Under the pieces are notes generated by a model. The model was not told the origin of the DNA. It worked only from the letters and a program-made list of their open reading frames with translations, and did not search any database. From the NCBI GenBank assembly GCA_029194675.1, contig JARFXP010000004.1:62001-126000 (forward strand): a DNA stretch of 64,000 nucleotides. Reading direction: 5' to 3'. Numbering within the stretch: position 1 is the stretch's first letter; each line of letters opens with the position of its first letter. Shown piece by piece: positions 1 to 7,962 of the stretch. The stretch is from Nitrospira sp. Its GTDB lineage: Bacteria; Nitrospirota; Nitrospiria; Nitrospirales; Nitrospiraceae. The position numbers and the translations under genes were made by a program.

Positions 1-404
1 GCGCCGGCAAGCAGCGAAAGCAATGCCGGATCATCCGTGCCCTGACGTAGATCGACCCAGGTATTCTGGCTAAGGAAGCCGAGTACCGGATCCGAGCCCG
101 GCAGCAAGACGGGGATAACAGGAAAATCCGCTTTGCGCCCCTGCCGATCCAGCGCAAAGTTTGATTCCCGCGTCTGCCATGGCCCCATTTCTCCGGGGCC
201 AATGCACACGGCGACCGCCCGGCACGAAACCAGTGTCTGTTCCAGCGCCTGTGGCCAAGGCCTGCCCGGGACGAGGTACCAGCGATCGAGGAATGGCTTG
301 AGGCCCTGATCCCGGAGTGATCGCGCGATGCGCTCCACCGGCTCGCGGTCGCGCCAGTGGTAGCTGAGAAAGACATCGAACTGAATCGAGGATCGATCAG
401 CCAT
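1..404 (-). CDS. TIR-domain protein (partial, C-terminus outside window)
   Basis: Reading the minus strand from the ATG at 404 gives an open frame that leaves the window at base 1. The first 134 residues form a TIR (Toll/interleukin-1 receptor) domain: it opens with FDVFLSYHWRD, continues through an F-L-D-R-W segment and ends in VIPVLLPGSDP. The Trp-Gln-Thr-Arg-Glu run around residue 83 lies where the conserved Glu of NAD-cleaving TIR domains is expected. Bacterial TIR proteins normally join this domain to WD40, NB-ARC, caspase-like or other modules and are often antiviral NADases or signal producers. The partner domain lies beyond the window, so the role here is inferred. No cognate defence gene is visible next to it. 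Confidence 0.8.
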   Translation of the reverse strand, partial: MADRSSIQFDVFLSYHWRDREPVERIARSLRDQGLKPFLDRWYLVPGRPWPQALEQTLVSCRAVAVCIGPGEMGPWQTRESNFALDRQGRKADFPVIPVLLPGSDPVLGFLSQNTWVDLRQGTDDPALLSLLAG

Positions 405-770
405 ACACGTTGTCATCATCTGCGATGGAGCTATAGCGAGAACTCCCATCGCGAGAGCCTTATCAAGTCGTACCGGTGGAGGAGTTTCATGGTTCCCAAA
501 GGTTTCCTCAACGTGAGCAATGAGAACACCGGCAGAGAGCAACTCCGCCCATGTGTCTGTGCATTCGTGAAGTGGTTGTTCAGCGAATAACTGGAGCTGC
601 GCTTAGTGAAGTGACGTACCTGATCATGAGGAGAGCTTGCCATCCCGTGGTCTCCGTTCAGATACGACGTGTACCAGAATAGATACCATAAGTAAGATCG
701 GTTACGGAACCAAGCTCGTTCGGCGGTGGAGGCGGCACATGGTCATCATCAAATTTCCTGTGGTTTTCTC
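405..770. other. Intergenic stretch without a recognisable gene
   Basis: This stretch lies upstream of the TIR gene. Short open frames occur on both strands, but none resembles a known family or has a convincing ribosome binding site. It presumably holds the TIR promoter. No repeat or structured RNA was recognised. Confidence 0.5.
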
Positions 771-857
771 TTATCGCCTTCGGTCGAGAATGCTCGAAGC
801 TTGTTCGGACACTTCTTTGACCAAGATCCCATCTTCGGATGTGACGGCTCGCAACTA
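771..857 (-). pseudogene. Relic of the 3' end of hemD
   Basis: Read on the minus strand, this segment matches the last ~28 codons of the intact hemD at 18059-18886. The conserved elements are E-P-S-H-x-K-M-G, then K-E-V-S-E-x-A-S, then L-D-R-x-R and a stop. By hand alignment about 80% of bases agree. One base is missing after the M-G codons, so the relic cannot be read through, and its stop is TAA rather than TAG. It ends almost exactly where the RAYT element begins (863). It has the same orientation as hemD and lies about 17 kb away, as a partial duplication made by integration at the end of the gene would. Confidence 0.75.
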
Positions 858-862
858 AATTT

Positions 863-1790
863 GGGGTCAGCTCTTGCTATGTGCATCTATCGAAGTTGGG
901 ACATTCACGATGCGACTGATCGTCGAATAGTGCAAGCCTACGGCCTGTCCAATCTCGGACAAACAGTAGCCGTGTTCCAGATGCGCGCGACGAATGACCT
1001 CGTTGCGTTGAGCCCGGTCTGTCCGCGCACGTCTGCCGAATAGCCGGCTCAGCTTCGGTCGGCCCGCAAACCGCTGTTGCCGGGGAATCTCCTTCAATCG
1101 ACGCGTATCTTGAAGCCCAGGCGCCAGGCGTTCGACGAATCGCTCACTGCCGAGCAGCACTTGTCCTCGGACATGTTCCCAGGGCGAACCATAGCCGATC
1201 CCTTCGGCAACGAAGGCCCGGTACTTCCGCTGCGCAGCCGCGCGCTGATGGCCAAACTGAGACAGCAGCCAGTCCACCGCCAACCACGACGGCACAGGGA
1301 CGAGGCCTGCCGTGGCTTGGTAGCTCGACCAGGAATAGGTATCGGCTTTGCGTGTGCGCCGGATTCGCACCGGATTGAGCACGACATACCGGCAGAGCTC
1401 CAGCAGATAGCTGTTCCGATCGACTACAATCGCCTTGAAACGGCCCTGTAAGACGTGGCCGACCCGACCGTGACGCCGGTTGAAGGCTTGGGTAGAGACG
1501 CCGTTGAGCTGGCGCATGGCTTTTGAGAGATTACCTTCAGGCGTTTCCACCACCAGATGGAAATGATTGTCCATCAGGCAATAGGCGTGCAGCCGAAGAT
1601 GAAAGCGGGAGACGACATGTGCCAGCACCCCGAGGAATCGCTGTCGATCCTCGTCATCCAGAAAGATGTCTTGCCGGGCGTTGCCCCGGGCCGTGACGTG
1701 GTAGAGCGCGCCAGGAAACTCAATTCGCAGGGGGCGGGCCATAGGGCGGAGTGTAGCTCATCGAGAGGCACAAAACAAGATCTGACCCCT
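863..1790 (-). mobile_element. RAYT element A with inverted terminal motifs
   Basis: The RAYT gene at 867-1742 is bracketed by GGGGTCAGCTCTTG (863-876) and, in inverted orientation, CAAGATCTGACCCC (1776-1789). The similarity extends outward a few more bases. The gene's stop codon lies inside the left motif. Element B (7963-8884) has the same layout in the opposite orientation. Single copies of the motif also lie at 2345, 58296 and 59611. Confidence 0.65.
867..1742 (-). CDS. REP-associated tyrosine transposase (IS200-like Y1 family), copy A
   Basis: This 291-residue protein begins MARPLRIEFPGALYHVTARG, the standard opening of the Y1_Tnp/RAYT family. It has the His-hydrophobic-His metal motif in M-D-N-H-F-H-L (residues ~57-63) and a catalytic-tyrosine region in L-E-L-C-R-Y-V-V-L-N-P-V (~112-123). 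The C-terminus (~260-285) is a helix-turn-helix of the type S-E-I-G-x-A-V-G-L-H-Y-S-T-I-S-R. These single-strand DNA transposases act on REP-like palindromes. Copy B at 8009-8884 is about 90% identical by eye and points the other way. The frame is intact, so the protein may be functional. Confidence 0.9.
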   Translation of the reverse strand: MARPLRIEFPGALYHVTARGNARQDIFLDDEDRQRFLGVLAHVVSRFHLRLHAYCLMDNHFHLVVETPEGNLSKAMRQLNGVSTQAFNRRHGRVGHVLQGRFKAIVVDRNSYLLELCRYVVLNPVRIRRTRKADTYSWSSYQATAGLVPVPSWLAVDWLLSQFGHQRAAAQRKYRAFVAEGIGYGSPWEHVRGQVLLGSERFVERLAPGLQDTRRLKEIPRQQRFAGRPKLSRLFGRRARTDRAQRNEVIRRAHLEHGYCLSEIGQAVGLHYSTISRIVNVPTSIDAHSKS

Positions 1791-1830
1791 ATTCTAACCT
1801 CTTGCGCCAGAGGGTACCAGAGAAGAGGAT

Positions 1831-1850
1831 CCCCGTAGCAAGCTACGGGG
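1831..1850. repeat. Perfect hairpin
   Basis: CCCCGTAGC and GCTACGGGG form a 9-bp perfect stem with an AA loop. It lies between RAYT element A and the orphan antitoxin. There is no T-run, so it is not a typical intrinsic terminator. Confidence 0.6.
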
Positions 1851-1859
1851 AATCACAAG

Positions 1860-1909
1860 TTGAAAGCAGGCAACTTTCAAGGAGCGGCAGTGCTGACAAT
1901 GCGACAGGC
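1860..1909 (+). repeat. Hairpin-bearing leader repeat, copy 1
   Basis: TTGAAAG (1860-1866) pairs with CTTTCAA (1874-1880). About 30 further bases, including GAGCGGCAGTGCTGACAATG, match copy 2 at 2378-2429. Both copies precede a short antitoxin-like gene, by about 145 bp and 95 bp, suggesting a shared leader or mobile border. Confidence 0.55.
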
Positions 1910-2004
1910 GTCTTTCCGGTCTCCAGGGAACACTGAACACTGTTTTTAAAGACGATCTATCCCCGCCGAAAGGCCACCAGAAACCGTGCGAAAGGAAGCA
2001 CACC

Positions 2005-2286
2005 ATGAAGAAGAAACTTGTGAGGGATAAAGACGAGGAAAAGTTGATCACGGATTACGAACGTAGCGCCTTCAGGCCGGTTAAGAATCAGAACATGGCC
2101 AGGCAAGAAACCATGGAAGCCGCCCGGCGCTACACGCGCAAGAACGCCCGGATCAACATTCGATTATCAACCGCCGACCTTGAAATGCTGAAGCGGCGAG
2201 CCGCCGAGGAAGGCTTGCCCTATCAAAGCCTGATTGCCGGCATCTTGCATAAATACGTTAGCCGCTCAGCGTCACGAACAAATTAA
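2005..2286 (+). CDS. Orphan ribbon-helix-helix antitoxin (CopG/BrnA-like)
   Basis: This is a 93-residue basic protein. Its C-terminal half (residues ~49-87) reads A-R-I-N-I-R-L-S, then D-L-E-M-L-K-R-R-A-A-E-E-G-L-P-Y-Q-S-L-I-A-G-I-L-H-K-Y, separated by two residues. That is the ribbon-helix-helix DNA-binding fold of CopG/BrnA-type type II antitoxins. Such antitoxins bind and neutralise a co-transcribed BrnT- or RelE-like toxin and repress their own promoter. The ~210 bp upstream and ~190 bp downstream contain no toxin-like frame, so it appears orphaned. A GAAAGGAAGC stretch just before the ATG is a fair ribosome binding site. The family call is good; the exact subfamily is uncertain. Confidence 0.75.
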   Translation: MKKKLVRDKDEEKLITDYERSAFRPVKNQNMARQETMEAARRYTRKNARINIRLSTADLEMLKRRAAEEGLPYQSLIAGILHKYVSRSASRTN

Positions 2287-2344
2287 CCAGTCCGCTTTTG
2301 GACACGTGTCTCCAGAATCCTATCGGCTCTCGCAACGCACAATA

Positions 2345-2358
2345 CAAGATCCGACCCC
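2345..2358 (-). repeat. Solo RAYT-type terminal motif
   Basis: CAAGATCCGACCCC differs by one base from the terminal motif of RAYT element A (1776-1789). It stands alone, without an adjacent transposase gene. Confidence 0.5.
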
Positions 2359-2377
2359 ACTGAGTTCTCCGCAAGAA

Positions 2378-2429
2378 TTGAAAGCGGGGAGCTTTCAAGG
2401 CGCAGCGGTCCTGACAGTACAATGAGGCA
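2378..2429 (+). repeat. Hairpin-bearing leader repeat, copy 2
   Basis: TTGAAAGC (2378-2385) pairs with GCTTTCAA (2391-2398). The following bases match copy 1 at 1860-1909. It precedes the hicB relic. Confidence 0.55.
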
Positions 2430-2472
2430 ATGACGTTAAAACCGAGACTGAATTAAAAGCCGGTAAAGAATC

Positions 2473-2598
2473 ATGAAGGACTACCATATCAATATCTTCT
2501 ACAGCAAAGCAGACAGAGGGTACATCGCCGACATTCCCGACCTCGATGCCTGTTCGGCGTTTGGGAAAACTCCTGCCCAGGAACAGCAACTTGGGTAG
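2473..2598 (+). pseudogene. Truncated hicB-like antitoxin
   Basis: The ATG at 2473 opens a 41-residue frame, MKDYHINIFYSKADRGYIAD followed by I-P-D-L-D-A-C-S-A-F-G-K-T-P. This is the N-terminal core of HicB antitoxins (partial RNase H fold). The frame then diverges and stops at TAG 2596-2598, where HicB proteins normally continue for 30 or more residues and a DNA-binding tail. No HicA toxin (dsRNA-binding fold, ~60-80 aa) is found on either side. I read it as a decayed orphan antitoxin lying 186 bp after another orphan antitoxin. Confidence 0.75.
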
Positions 2599-2937
2599 TG
2601 TGCCCATCTCCGCAGACTGTATCCGCTTGTAGCGAGTCGAATGGTTACTGGGAGCCTCGTCCCTCGATGATCGATTCTTGACATGCCAGACAGGGCGCAT
2701 GTAATGTTTTGACAGATTGGGTGTCAGATGCCGTTTTGGTTATCAACTTTGCCGGATTCTAGGACATCCCAATGTCAATCTTGCATGGGGTCGGTTTGAG
2801 AGCGCCAGGAAACACCATCATGAGGACAGGGGCGATTCATGATCTCGAACTTCCAAGCCGCGTAAATGAAACTGACGTGTCGTGGATTCTCGCATTTCCA
2901 AACAGTTTTGAATGCGGTTATTTTTCTGTGAGAGGGG
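2599..2937. other. Spacer upstream of the biosynthetic cassette; no clear gene
   Basis: An open frame at 2772-2957 (61 codons) overlaps the start of the next gene. It has no recognisable family and I do not call it. The promoter for the cassette at 2938-7518 is expected here, but no confident -35/-10 pair was identified. Confidence 0.4.
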
Positions 2938-4197
2938 ATGGGCCTCTACGGCGCTGACTTCTGGAGCGATACCCTAATGATCGGAAGGGTGAGGAGCATA
3001 CTCCGAGACATTAAGCGTCAACTTGACCTACGCTACCACGAATCCAAGGTTCCCATCGTGGCAAAAAGACAGAAGGTCGTCGACGCGCAAGGGGTCGCTC
3101 AGTGGGTTGACCCCGGTGTGGCAAAGGTCATCGACAACTCCCTTCGCTGGATTTTTCGGGCACAAGATCATTCACGCACGAATGATGGCGGCGTCGCCCG
3201 CCATTTCTCGCTGATCAATGGGTGGGGACCGTCCTATCCGGAGACGACCGGGTATATCGTCCCGACGTTGATCGACTTTTCACAGCGCGACTCAGGTGAA
3301 CTTGGCCGGGAGTGCCACGCCCGCGCCGAGCAGATGTTGGATTGGTTGCTTAAGATCCAACTACCGGGCGGGGGCTTCCAGGGCGGAACCGTTGATGCCC
3401 AGCCCCGAGTCCCGGTGACGTTCAACACCGGTCAGATCTTGATGGGGCTTTCTTCGGGCGTGAAGGAATTCGGTCGGAAGTATGAACAAGCAATGCACAC
3501 CGCAGCCAACTGGCTGTGCAACACAAGTGATCCCGACGGTTGCTGGCGGAAGCATCCAACTCCGTTCGCGGCAGCAGGCGAGAAGGCTTATGAGACTCAT
3601 GTCTCCTGGGGTCTGCTCGAGGCGGCCAGGGCTTCAGGCGTCCGGCGGTACGCCGACACGGCGCTCGCAAATGTGCGCTGGGCTTTGACGAAGCAACAGC
3701 CTAATGGATGGTTTGCTTGCTGCTGTCTCGACAATCCCGAGGCTCCGCTGACTCACACCATCGGTTACGTGCTGCGGGGGGTCCTGGAAGCCTATCTCTT
3801 CTTCAACAAGGATCCGGCGTTGCTGGCTGCGGCCCGCCTCACGGCCGACGGCGCCCTAAGCGCTCTGGAGAAGAATGGCCGACTCCCCGGCCGGCTGACG
3901 TCCAAATGGAAGGGAGCCGTTCCTTACGTTTGTCTCACGGGGACCTCGCAGATCGCCCACTGCTGGCTGATCCTCGCTCGGGAGACCGGCGAGATGAAAT
4001 ATCTCGAGGGGGCAAAACTCGCCAACTCCTATGTGCGGCGGACCATCGCCGTCGATGGCCCCGAGAATCAGCGAGGCGCGGTTCGGGGTTCTTTCCCCGT
4101 GAACGGTACCTACGGCTATTTTCAATATCTGAACTGGGCCGCAAAGTTTACGATTGACGCCAACCTCCTCGAATTCGACATCGCCGTCAAAACCTGA
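2938..4197 (+). CDS. Predicted alpha/alpha-toroid protein (terpenoid-cyclase-like fold), first gene of biosynthetic cassette
   Basis: The protein has 419 residues (or 406 from the ATG at 2977). I do not recognise a named family. From about residue 60 it is a chain of helical hairpins joined by Gly-rich turns: L-P-G-G-G-F-Q-G-G, D-P-D-G-C-W and Q-P-N-G-W-F. Such turns are typical of (alpha/alpha)6 toroids such as squalene cyclase-like, prenyltransferase-like or unsaturated-glycoside-hydrolase proteins. A Cys-Cys-Cys cluster sits at the start of the fourth hairpin. No signal peptide is evident. It precedes an acyl carrier protein, a ligase, a reductase and an acyltransferase on the same strand, so a role in making or handling a small acyl or sugar product is plausible. 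Similar uncharacterised toroids occur in polysaccharide loci (recall, not searched). Confidence 0.6.
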   Translation: MGLYGADFWSDTLMIGRVRSILRDIKRQLDLRYHESKVPIVAKRQKVVDAQGVAQWVDPGVAKVIDNSLRWIFRAQDHSRTNDGGVARHFSLINGWGPSYPETTGYIVPTLIDFSQRDSGELGRECHARAEQMLDWLLKIQLPGGGFQGGTVDAQPRVPVTFNTGQILMGLSSGVKEFGRKYEQAMHTAANWLCNTSDPDGCWRKHPTPFAAAGEKAYETHVSWGLLEAARASGVRRYADTALANVRWALTKQQPNGWFACCCLDNPEAPLTHTIGYVLRGVLEAYLFFNKDPALLAAARLTADGALSALEKNGRLPGRLTSKWKGAVPYVCLTGTSQIAHCWLILARETGEMKYLEGAKLANSYVRRTIAVDGPENQRGAVRGSFPVNGTYGYFQYLNWAAKFTIDANLLEFDIAVKT

Positions 4198-4314
4198 TCG
4201 CTCTTTCGGCGTTCAGCCCGGATTGCATCAGGTAGTCGCGTCGGTGGCAAATGGATTTCGGATCTACGGCGATCGATGTCGGTGATCCTCGGTAGTGCTA
4301 GAGAGTGAGACGCC

Positions 4315-4566
4315 ATGAGTTTGAAATATGAAGAAGTGATCCGCCAGATCGAACAGATCGTGGGAGACATCGCCATGGCGAAGGGACAACCAGCGCCCAA
4401 GTTGAAGGAGTCGAGCCGTTTCCTGGGCGGGGATCTGCCGATTGACTCACTCGACCTCGCGGGCATGCTCGTTCAGATGGAGGCAGCTACCGGCCGCGAT
4501 CCATTCAAGGCTGGCTTCATCAACTTCAGGACCGTGGGAGAGCTGGCGAGACTGTACGTCGGATGA
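4315..4566 (+). CDS. Acyl carrier protein
   Basis: This 83-residue acidic helical protein carries the phosphopantetheine site P-I-D-S-L-D-L-A-G. Ser45 is the predicted 4'-phosphopantetheine attachment residue. Length and motif fit the ACP / D-alanyl-carrier-like family. The spacing from a GAGAGTGAGAC stretch to the ATG is suitable for ribosome binding. The stop overlaps the start of the AMP-forming ligase gene by four bases (ATGA at 4563-4566), indicating translational coupling. This is a dedicated carrier, not the fatty-acid acpP, which normally sits beside fabF/fabG. The ligase next door is the likely source of its acyl cargo. Confidence 0.88.
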   Translation: MSLKYEEVIRQIEQIVGDIAMAKGQPAPKLKESSRFLGGDLPIDSLDLAGMLVQMEAATGRDPFKAGFINFRTVGELARLYVG

Positions 4567-5864
4567 ACATTCTCGAATCGGCCCTACGTTCGTCGCCTTC
4601 CCAGTTGCTCTTCCTAACTCCGTCCGGCCCGCGCTCCCGGGGGGACGTGCTTACTGGAGTTCATGCCCTCGCGGAGCGGATCGGCGCCTCCGCGCGCCGG
4701 GTTCTTGTCCGTTCCGCCAATCCAGAACTCATCCTCACGACCTTAGTGGCTGGACTGGCAATGGACTGCGACGTAGTTTTCGCCCACGCCACGCTCGCGC
4801 CCGAATTCGTCATCAAGGTCGCGACTGAATTGAATGTCGCAGTCAGTATCGAAGAGACGGGCGAAGTTCGACTGACTAGGGTGTCGTCGGAAGCCTCCGG
4901 CACGGTCTTCCTGATGACATCGGGTACTACCGGTTTACCTAAGCTCGCCCAGCACCGATTCGAACAACTGCTCGACCGGATTCTCCCGTCGGCCTTGCTC
5001 CCCGTGAATCGCAATGGGCAGTGGCTGCTGACCTATCCGCCGACAACCTTCGCGGGTTTGCAAGTGCTCCTGACAGCCTGTCTGACCGACGGGGCCCTGA
5101 TCGTCCCGGCCGAGCGGACCCCCGCAGGTTTCGCCGAAGCTGCGATGACGCACTCGGTGACGCACCTGAGCGGAACACCGACGTTCTGGCGCTCCTTCCT
5201 TATGGCGGTTAACCCGGGACGGCTGGCCGAGCTTCGCCAGATCACAGTTGGCGGCGAGGCGGTCGATCAGTCGACGCTCGATCGACTCCGGGTGGCCTTC
5301 CCAAAGGCCCGCATCACGCACATTTATGCATCCACCGAGGGGGGCGCCCTGTTCGCAGTCTCCGATGCCCGCGCTGGATTCCCGGCCGCGTGGCTCGACA
5401 GCGGGGTCCAGGGGATTCGCCTTCGTATCCGAGAGGGGTGCCTCGAAGTCCTCAGCCCCCGCCGGATGGTCGGCTTTCTTGCTAAGGGACACACCAACCC
5501 CTCGCTGGAGGACGGCTGGCTGGCAACGAGCGACCTCGTGCGCGTCGACGGTGACCGAGTCGTCTTCCTGGGCCGTGGCGACTCACTTATCAACGTCGGT
5601 GGATACAAGGTTTATCCCCAGGAGATCGAGGGATATCTGCTCGGTCTCCCTGGTATCGTCGAGACACGCGTCCGCGCGGTGGCAAACCCGCTCAGCGGCC
5701 AAGCTCTTGTGGCAGAGATCGTCGTCTCAGTCGACCAGGACCCCGACCTGGTGCGCCGCGAGGCGATGGCCACGTGCCGTCGCGACCTTCCTCGACATCA
5801 AGTGCCCGCGATGATCAGGGTCGTTCCCGCCATCGCCATCGCAGAATCGGGAAAGAAGCAGTAG
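4563..5864 (+). CDS. AMP-forming acyl/amino-acid ligase (ANL family)
   Basis: This 433-residue adenylate-forming enzyme has motif A3 T-S-G-T-T-G-L-P-K at 119-127, motif A5 Y-A-S-T-E-G-G near 256-262, and motif A7/A8 T-S-D-L-V-R-V-D then G-R-G-D-S-L-I-N-V-G-G-Y-K-V-Y-P. The hinge and lid are therefore present. The terminal E-S-G-K-K-Q supplies a candidate catalytic A10 lysine. It is shorter than typical acyl-CoA synthetases (500+ aa), mostly through a compact N-terminal subdomain. Coupled to the ACP gene by a 4-bp overlap, it probably adenylates a small carboxylic acid and loads it onto that carrier. Substrate cannot be read from sequence alone. Confidence 0.85.
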   Translation: MNILESALRSSPSQLLFLTPSGPRSRGDVLTGVHALAERIGASARRVLVRSANPELILTTLVAGLAMDCDVVFAHATLAPEFVIKVATELNVAVSIEETGEVRLTRVSSEASGTVFLMTSGTTGLPKLAQHRFEQLLDRILPSALLPVNRNGQWLLTYPPTTFAGLQVLLTACLTDGALIVPAERTPAGFAEAAMTHSVTHLSGTPTFWRSFLMAVNPGRLAELRQITVGGEAVDQSTLDRLRVAFPKARITHIYASTEGGALFAVSDARAGFPAAWLDSGVQGIRLRIREGCLEVLSPRRMVGFLAKGHTNPSLEDGWLATSDLVRVDGDRVVFLGRGDSLINVGGYKVYPQEIEGYLLGLPGIVETRVRAVANPLSGQALVAEIVVSVDQDPDLVRREAMATCRRDLPRHQVPAMIRVVPAIAIAESGKKQ

Positions 5865-5877
5865 GAGCACGTCGAGC

Positions 5878-6621
5878 GTGAGCAAACGAACTGTGGTGGT
5901 GACAGGCGGAAGCCGAGGCCTGGGAGCAGTGATCGTTCACTCGCTCCTCGAGTCAGGCCATCGCGTTGCAACTTGCAGCCGAACGAAGTCAGAGTTTCTC
6001 GCAGAACTCGAAGCTGGATCTCGCTTCGCCCCTGACTTCTTCTGGCGGCCCTGCACCATTGGCGAGGCAGATGAGGCCGACGCCTACATGAAGGCGGTGG
6101 CCGAGTGGACGGGATCGGACGGCCTCTGGGGGCTTGTGAATAACGCTGGGATTGCGATGGCCGGGATTCTGGCCACCTTCCCCAACATCGAAAGCGAACG
6201 GATCATTAAGATCAATCTCCTCGGCGCGATCCAGATCGCCCGGGCCTTTTCGCAGCAAATGCTGAAGAGCAACCGGGGTGGCCGGATCATCAACATCAGT
6301 TCGATCATCGGCACGCGTGGATACAACGGTCTGTCGGCGTACTCGGCTTCTAAGGCGGGACTTGACGGCTTCAGCCGCGCGCTGGCTCGTGAGCTCGGCC
6401 GTCGTCAGATCACCGTCAACTCCGTCGCACCGGGATACATACGGACGGAGATGTCGGCCACGCTCACTGAGGACCAGTTGACTCAAATCGTGAATCGGAC
6501 CCCACTAGGCAGGCTCGCCACCGCGGAGGATCTGGTCGGTGTTATCAAGTTTCTTCTAAGCAAGGAGGCTGCGATGATTACCGGACAGACCATACTGGTC
6601 GACGGAGGCATCAGCTGTTGA
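5878..6621 (+). CDS. SDR-family 3-oxoacyl-ACP reductase-like protein (FabG-like)
   Basis: This is a 247-residue classical short-chain dehydrogenase. It has T-G-G-S-R-G-L-G (9-16) for NAD(P) binding, N-N-A-G near 88, the catalytic Ser in N-I-S-S-I-I-G, and Y-S-A-S-K (~155-159). The C-terminal G-Q-T-I-L-V-D-G-G is typical of FabG-type enzymes. The start is GTG (5878), with GGAGCACGTC upstream, 13 bp after the ligase stop. Next to a dedicated ACP and ligase it most likely reduces a 3-keto group on a carrier-bound acyl chain to a 3-hydroxy group. A sugar or alcohol substrate remains possible. Confidence 0.85.
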   Translation: MSKRTVVVTGGSRGLGAVIVHSLLESGHRVATCSRTKSEFLAELEAGSRFAPDFFWRPCTIGEADEADAYMKAVAEWTGSDGLWGLVNNAGIAMAGILATFPNIESERIIKINLLGAIQIARAFSQQMLKSNRGGRIINISSIIGTRGYNGLSAYSASKAGLDGFSRALARELGRRQITVNSVAPGYIRTEMSATLTEDQLTQIVNRTPLGRLATAEDLVGVIKFLLSKEAAMITGQTILVDGGISC

Positions 6622-6666
6622 GATTCCTTCCGAGGCCATCCGCATCCACAGACTGGACACAATGTC

Positions 6667-7518
6667 ATGTCGCTCTCAGCCAAGATCAAGAACCTGGTCA
6701 GGCCGACGTACCGTCGCCTCAAGTCCTGGTACATCGAGAAGTTCCAGGCCTTCACCCCGGCCGACCTTACGGCCGCTCTGCGCGAACTTGGCCTGAAACC
6801 AGGCGACGTAGTCATGGCACACGTGGCCTTCAACCGATTCGAGGGCTTCCGGGGCGGTCCAGGGAACGTAGTGGCTTCCCTTCTCGAAGTGATAGGTCCC
6901 GAAGGAACGCTCCTCATGCCCACAATGCCTTTCGGTGGATCGGCAGTGGACTACATCGCCCGCGTGAAGGTCACTGACCTTGCCAAGACTCCTTCCGCAA
7001 TGGGATTCGTCACGGAGGTGTTTCGCCGAACCCCGGGAGTGATCCGCAGTATCCATCCCACTCATCCCGTGGCCGCGTGCGGTCCAAAGGCTGTGGAGCT
7101 CACGCACAACCATCACCTCGCACGAACGCCGTGCGGATCCGGTACGCCGTTTCTCCGCTTGCTCGATCACGCCGGCAAGATCCTTCTCCTCGGCGCCGAC
7201 ATTCGGACCATGACCTTCTACCACGGTGTGGAGGAAGCGATCGAGGCGAAATTTCCAAGGTCTCCGTTCACCAATGAAACCTTCGAACTTCAGACCAAGG
7301 CACCGGACGGAACCATTTACACCACACAGACCCGGCTATTCGAACGGGAACTCTCGAAAAGGCGAGACATCTCGATCCTGGAGGCCCCACTCTGGGAAGC
7401 TGGAGCGCTCAAGTCCGTCTCGGTTCGACGGGTCCCGCTCAAGTTGGTGGACGCGAGGTCTGTATTCGAGCTCTGCAATAAGATGGCGGACGAGGGACAG
7501 TTCTGCTATGTATTCTGA
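6667..7518 (+). CDS. AAC(3)-family N-acyltransferase
   Basis: The protein has 283 residues and belongs to the aminoglycoside 3-N-acetyltransferase-like family (Antibiotic_NAT). It shows the characteristic L-K-P-G-D-V-V-M-A-H-V, then G-P-E-G-T-L-L-M-P-T, S-I-H-P-T-H-P-V-A-A-C-G-P and L-L-L-G-A-D segments, including the family's His-rich active-site region. Family members outside resistance loci transfer acyl groups to amino groups of sugars or other metabolites. Its position at the end of an ACP-ligase-reductase cassette suggests it delivers the carrier-bound acyl group to an amine. Resistance to aminoglycosides is not implied. Confidence 0.85.
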   Translation: MSLSAKIKNLVRPTYRRLKSWYIEKFQAFTPADLTAALRELGLKPGDVVMAHVAFNRFEGFRGGPGNVVASLLEVIGPEGTLLMPTMPFGGSAVDYIARVKVTDLAKTPSAMGFVTEVFRRTPGVIRSIHPTHPVAACGPKAVELTHNHHLARTPCGSGTPFLRLLDHAGKILLLGADIRTMTFYHGVEEAIEAKFPRSPFTNETFELQTKAPDGTIYTTQTRLFERELSKRRDISILEAPLWEAGALKSVSVRRVPLKLVDARSVFELCNKMADEGQFCYVF

Positions 7519-7962
7519 TTGATCTCCCAGCATTCCTCGACCGGTTGTCCGAGTTCATGACACTTCCGATGCTGGCTTCACCACCGGACCGGCCAGATGT
7601 CGTTGAGTATCAAGACGTCCTCGCCGGTCGCCGGCAGAATCGAGCCAGGATCTCCTGTCCATAGCCCCGGGGAGACTGCCCGGTAACAATGCTGAAAAGC
7701 GCGGGGGATTCGGTATAGTTATGGGGCGTGGCTATCCACAGATAGATAGATGGTTGGAATACGGGTCAAACCATAATACCCCTCATCACCAGCAATCGCT
7801 TGCCCAATGCCAAATCAGGATGGCGCGGTTCTGAAGCTGGGGTGTTGCATTCTTGTCTTCCATTCCCAATCGGGATATGAACGCCCGGCACCATCAGAAT
7901 CCCTTACAACGCCTGTTCACAACACGTGACTTCCTCTATCGCTTTCTGAGGAAATGGGTAGA
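7519..7962. other. Spacer after the biosynthetic cassette; nothing recognised
   Basis: About 440 bp between the AAC(3)-like gene and RAYT element B. No open frame with family resemblance, no tRNA and no clear hairpin-plus-T terminator was found. Confidence 0.4.

Noticed and set aside
2772..2957. 61-codon frame upstream of the toroid gene
   Set aside because: No recognisable family, and it overlaps the next gene's start. Left as unannotated spacer.
6667..7518. Aminoglycoside resistance gene
   Set aside because: It belongs to the AAC(3) fold family, but its operon with an ACP and ligase points to biosynthetic acyl transfer rather than resistance.
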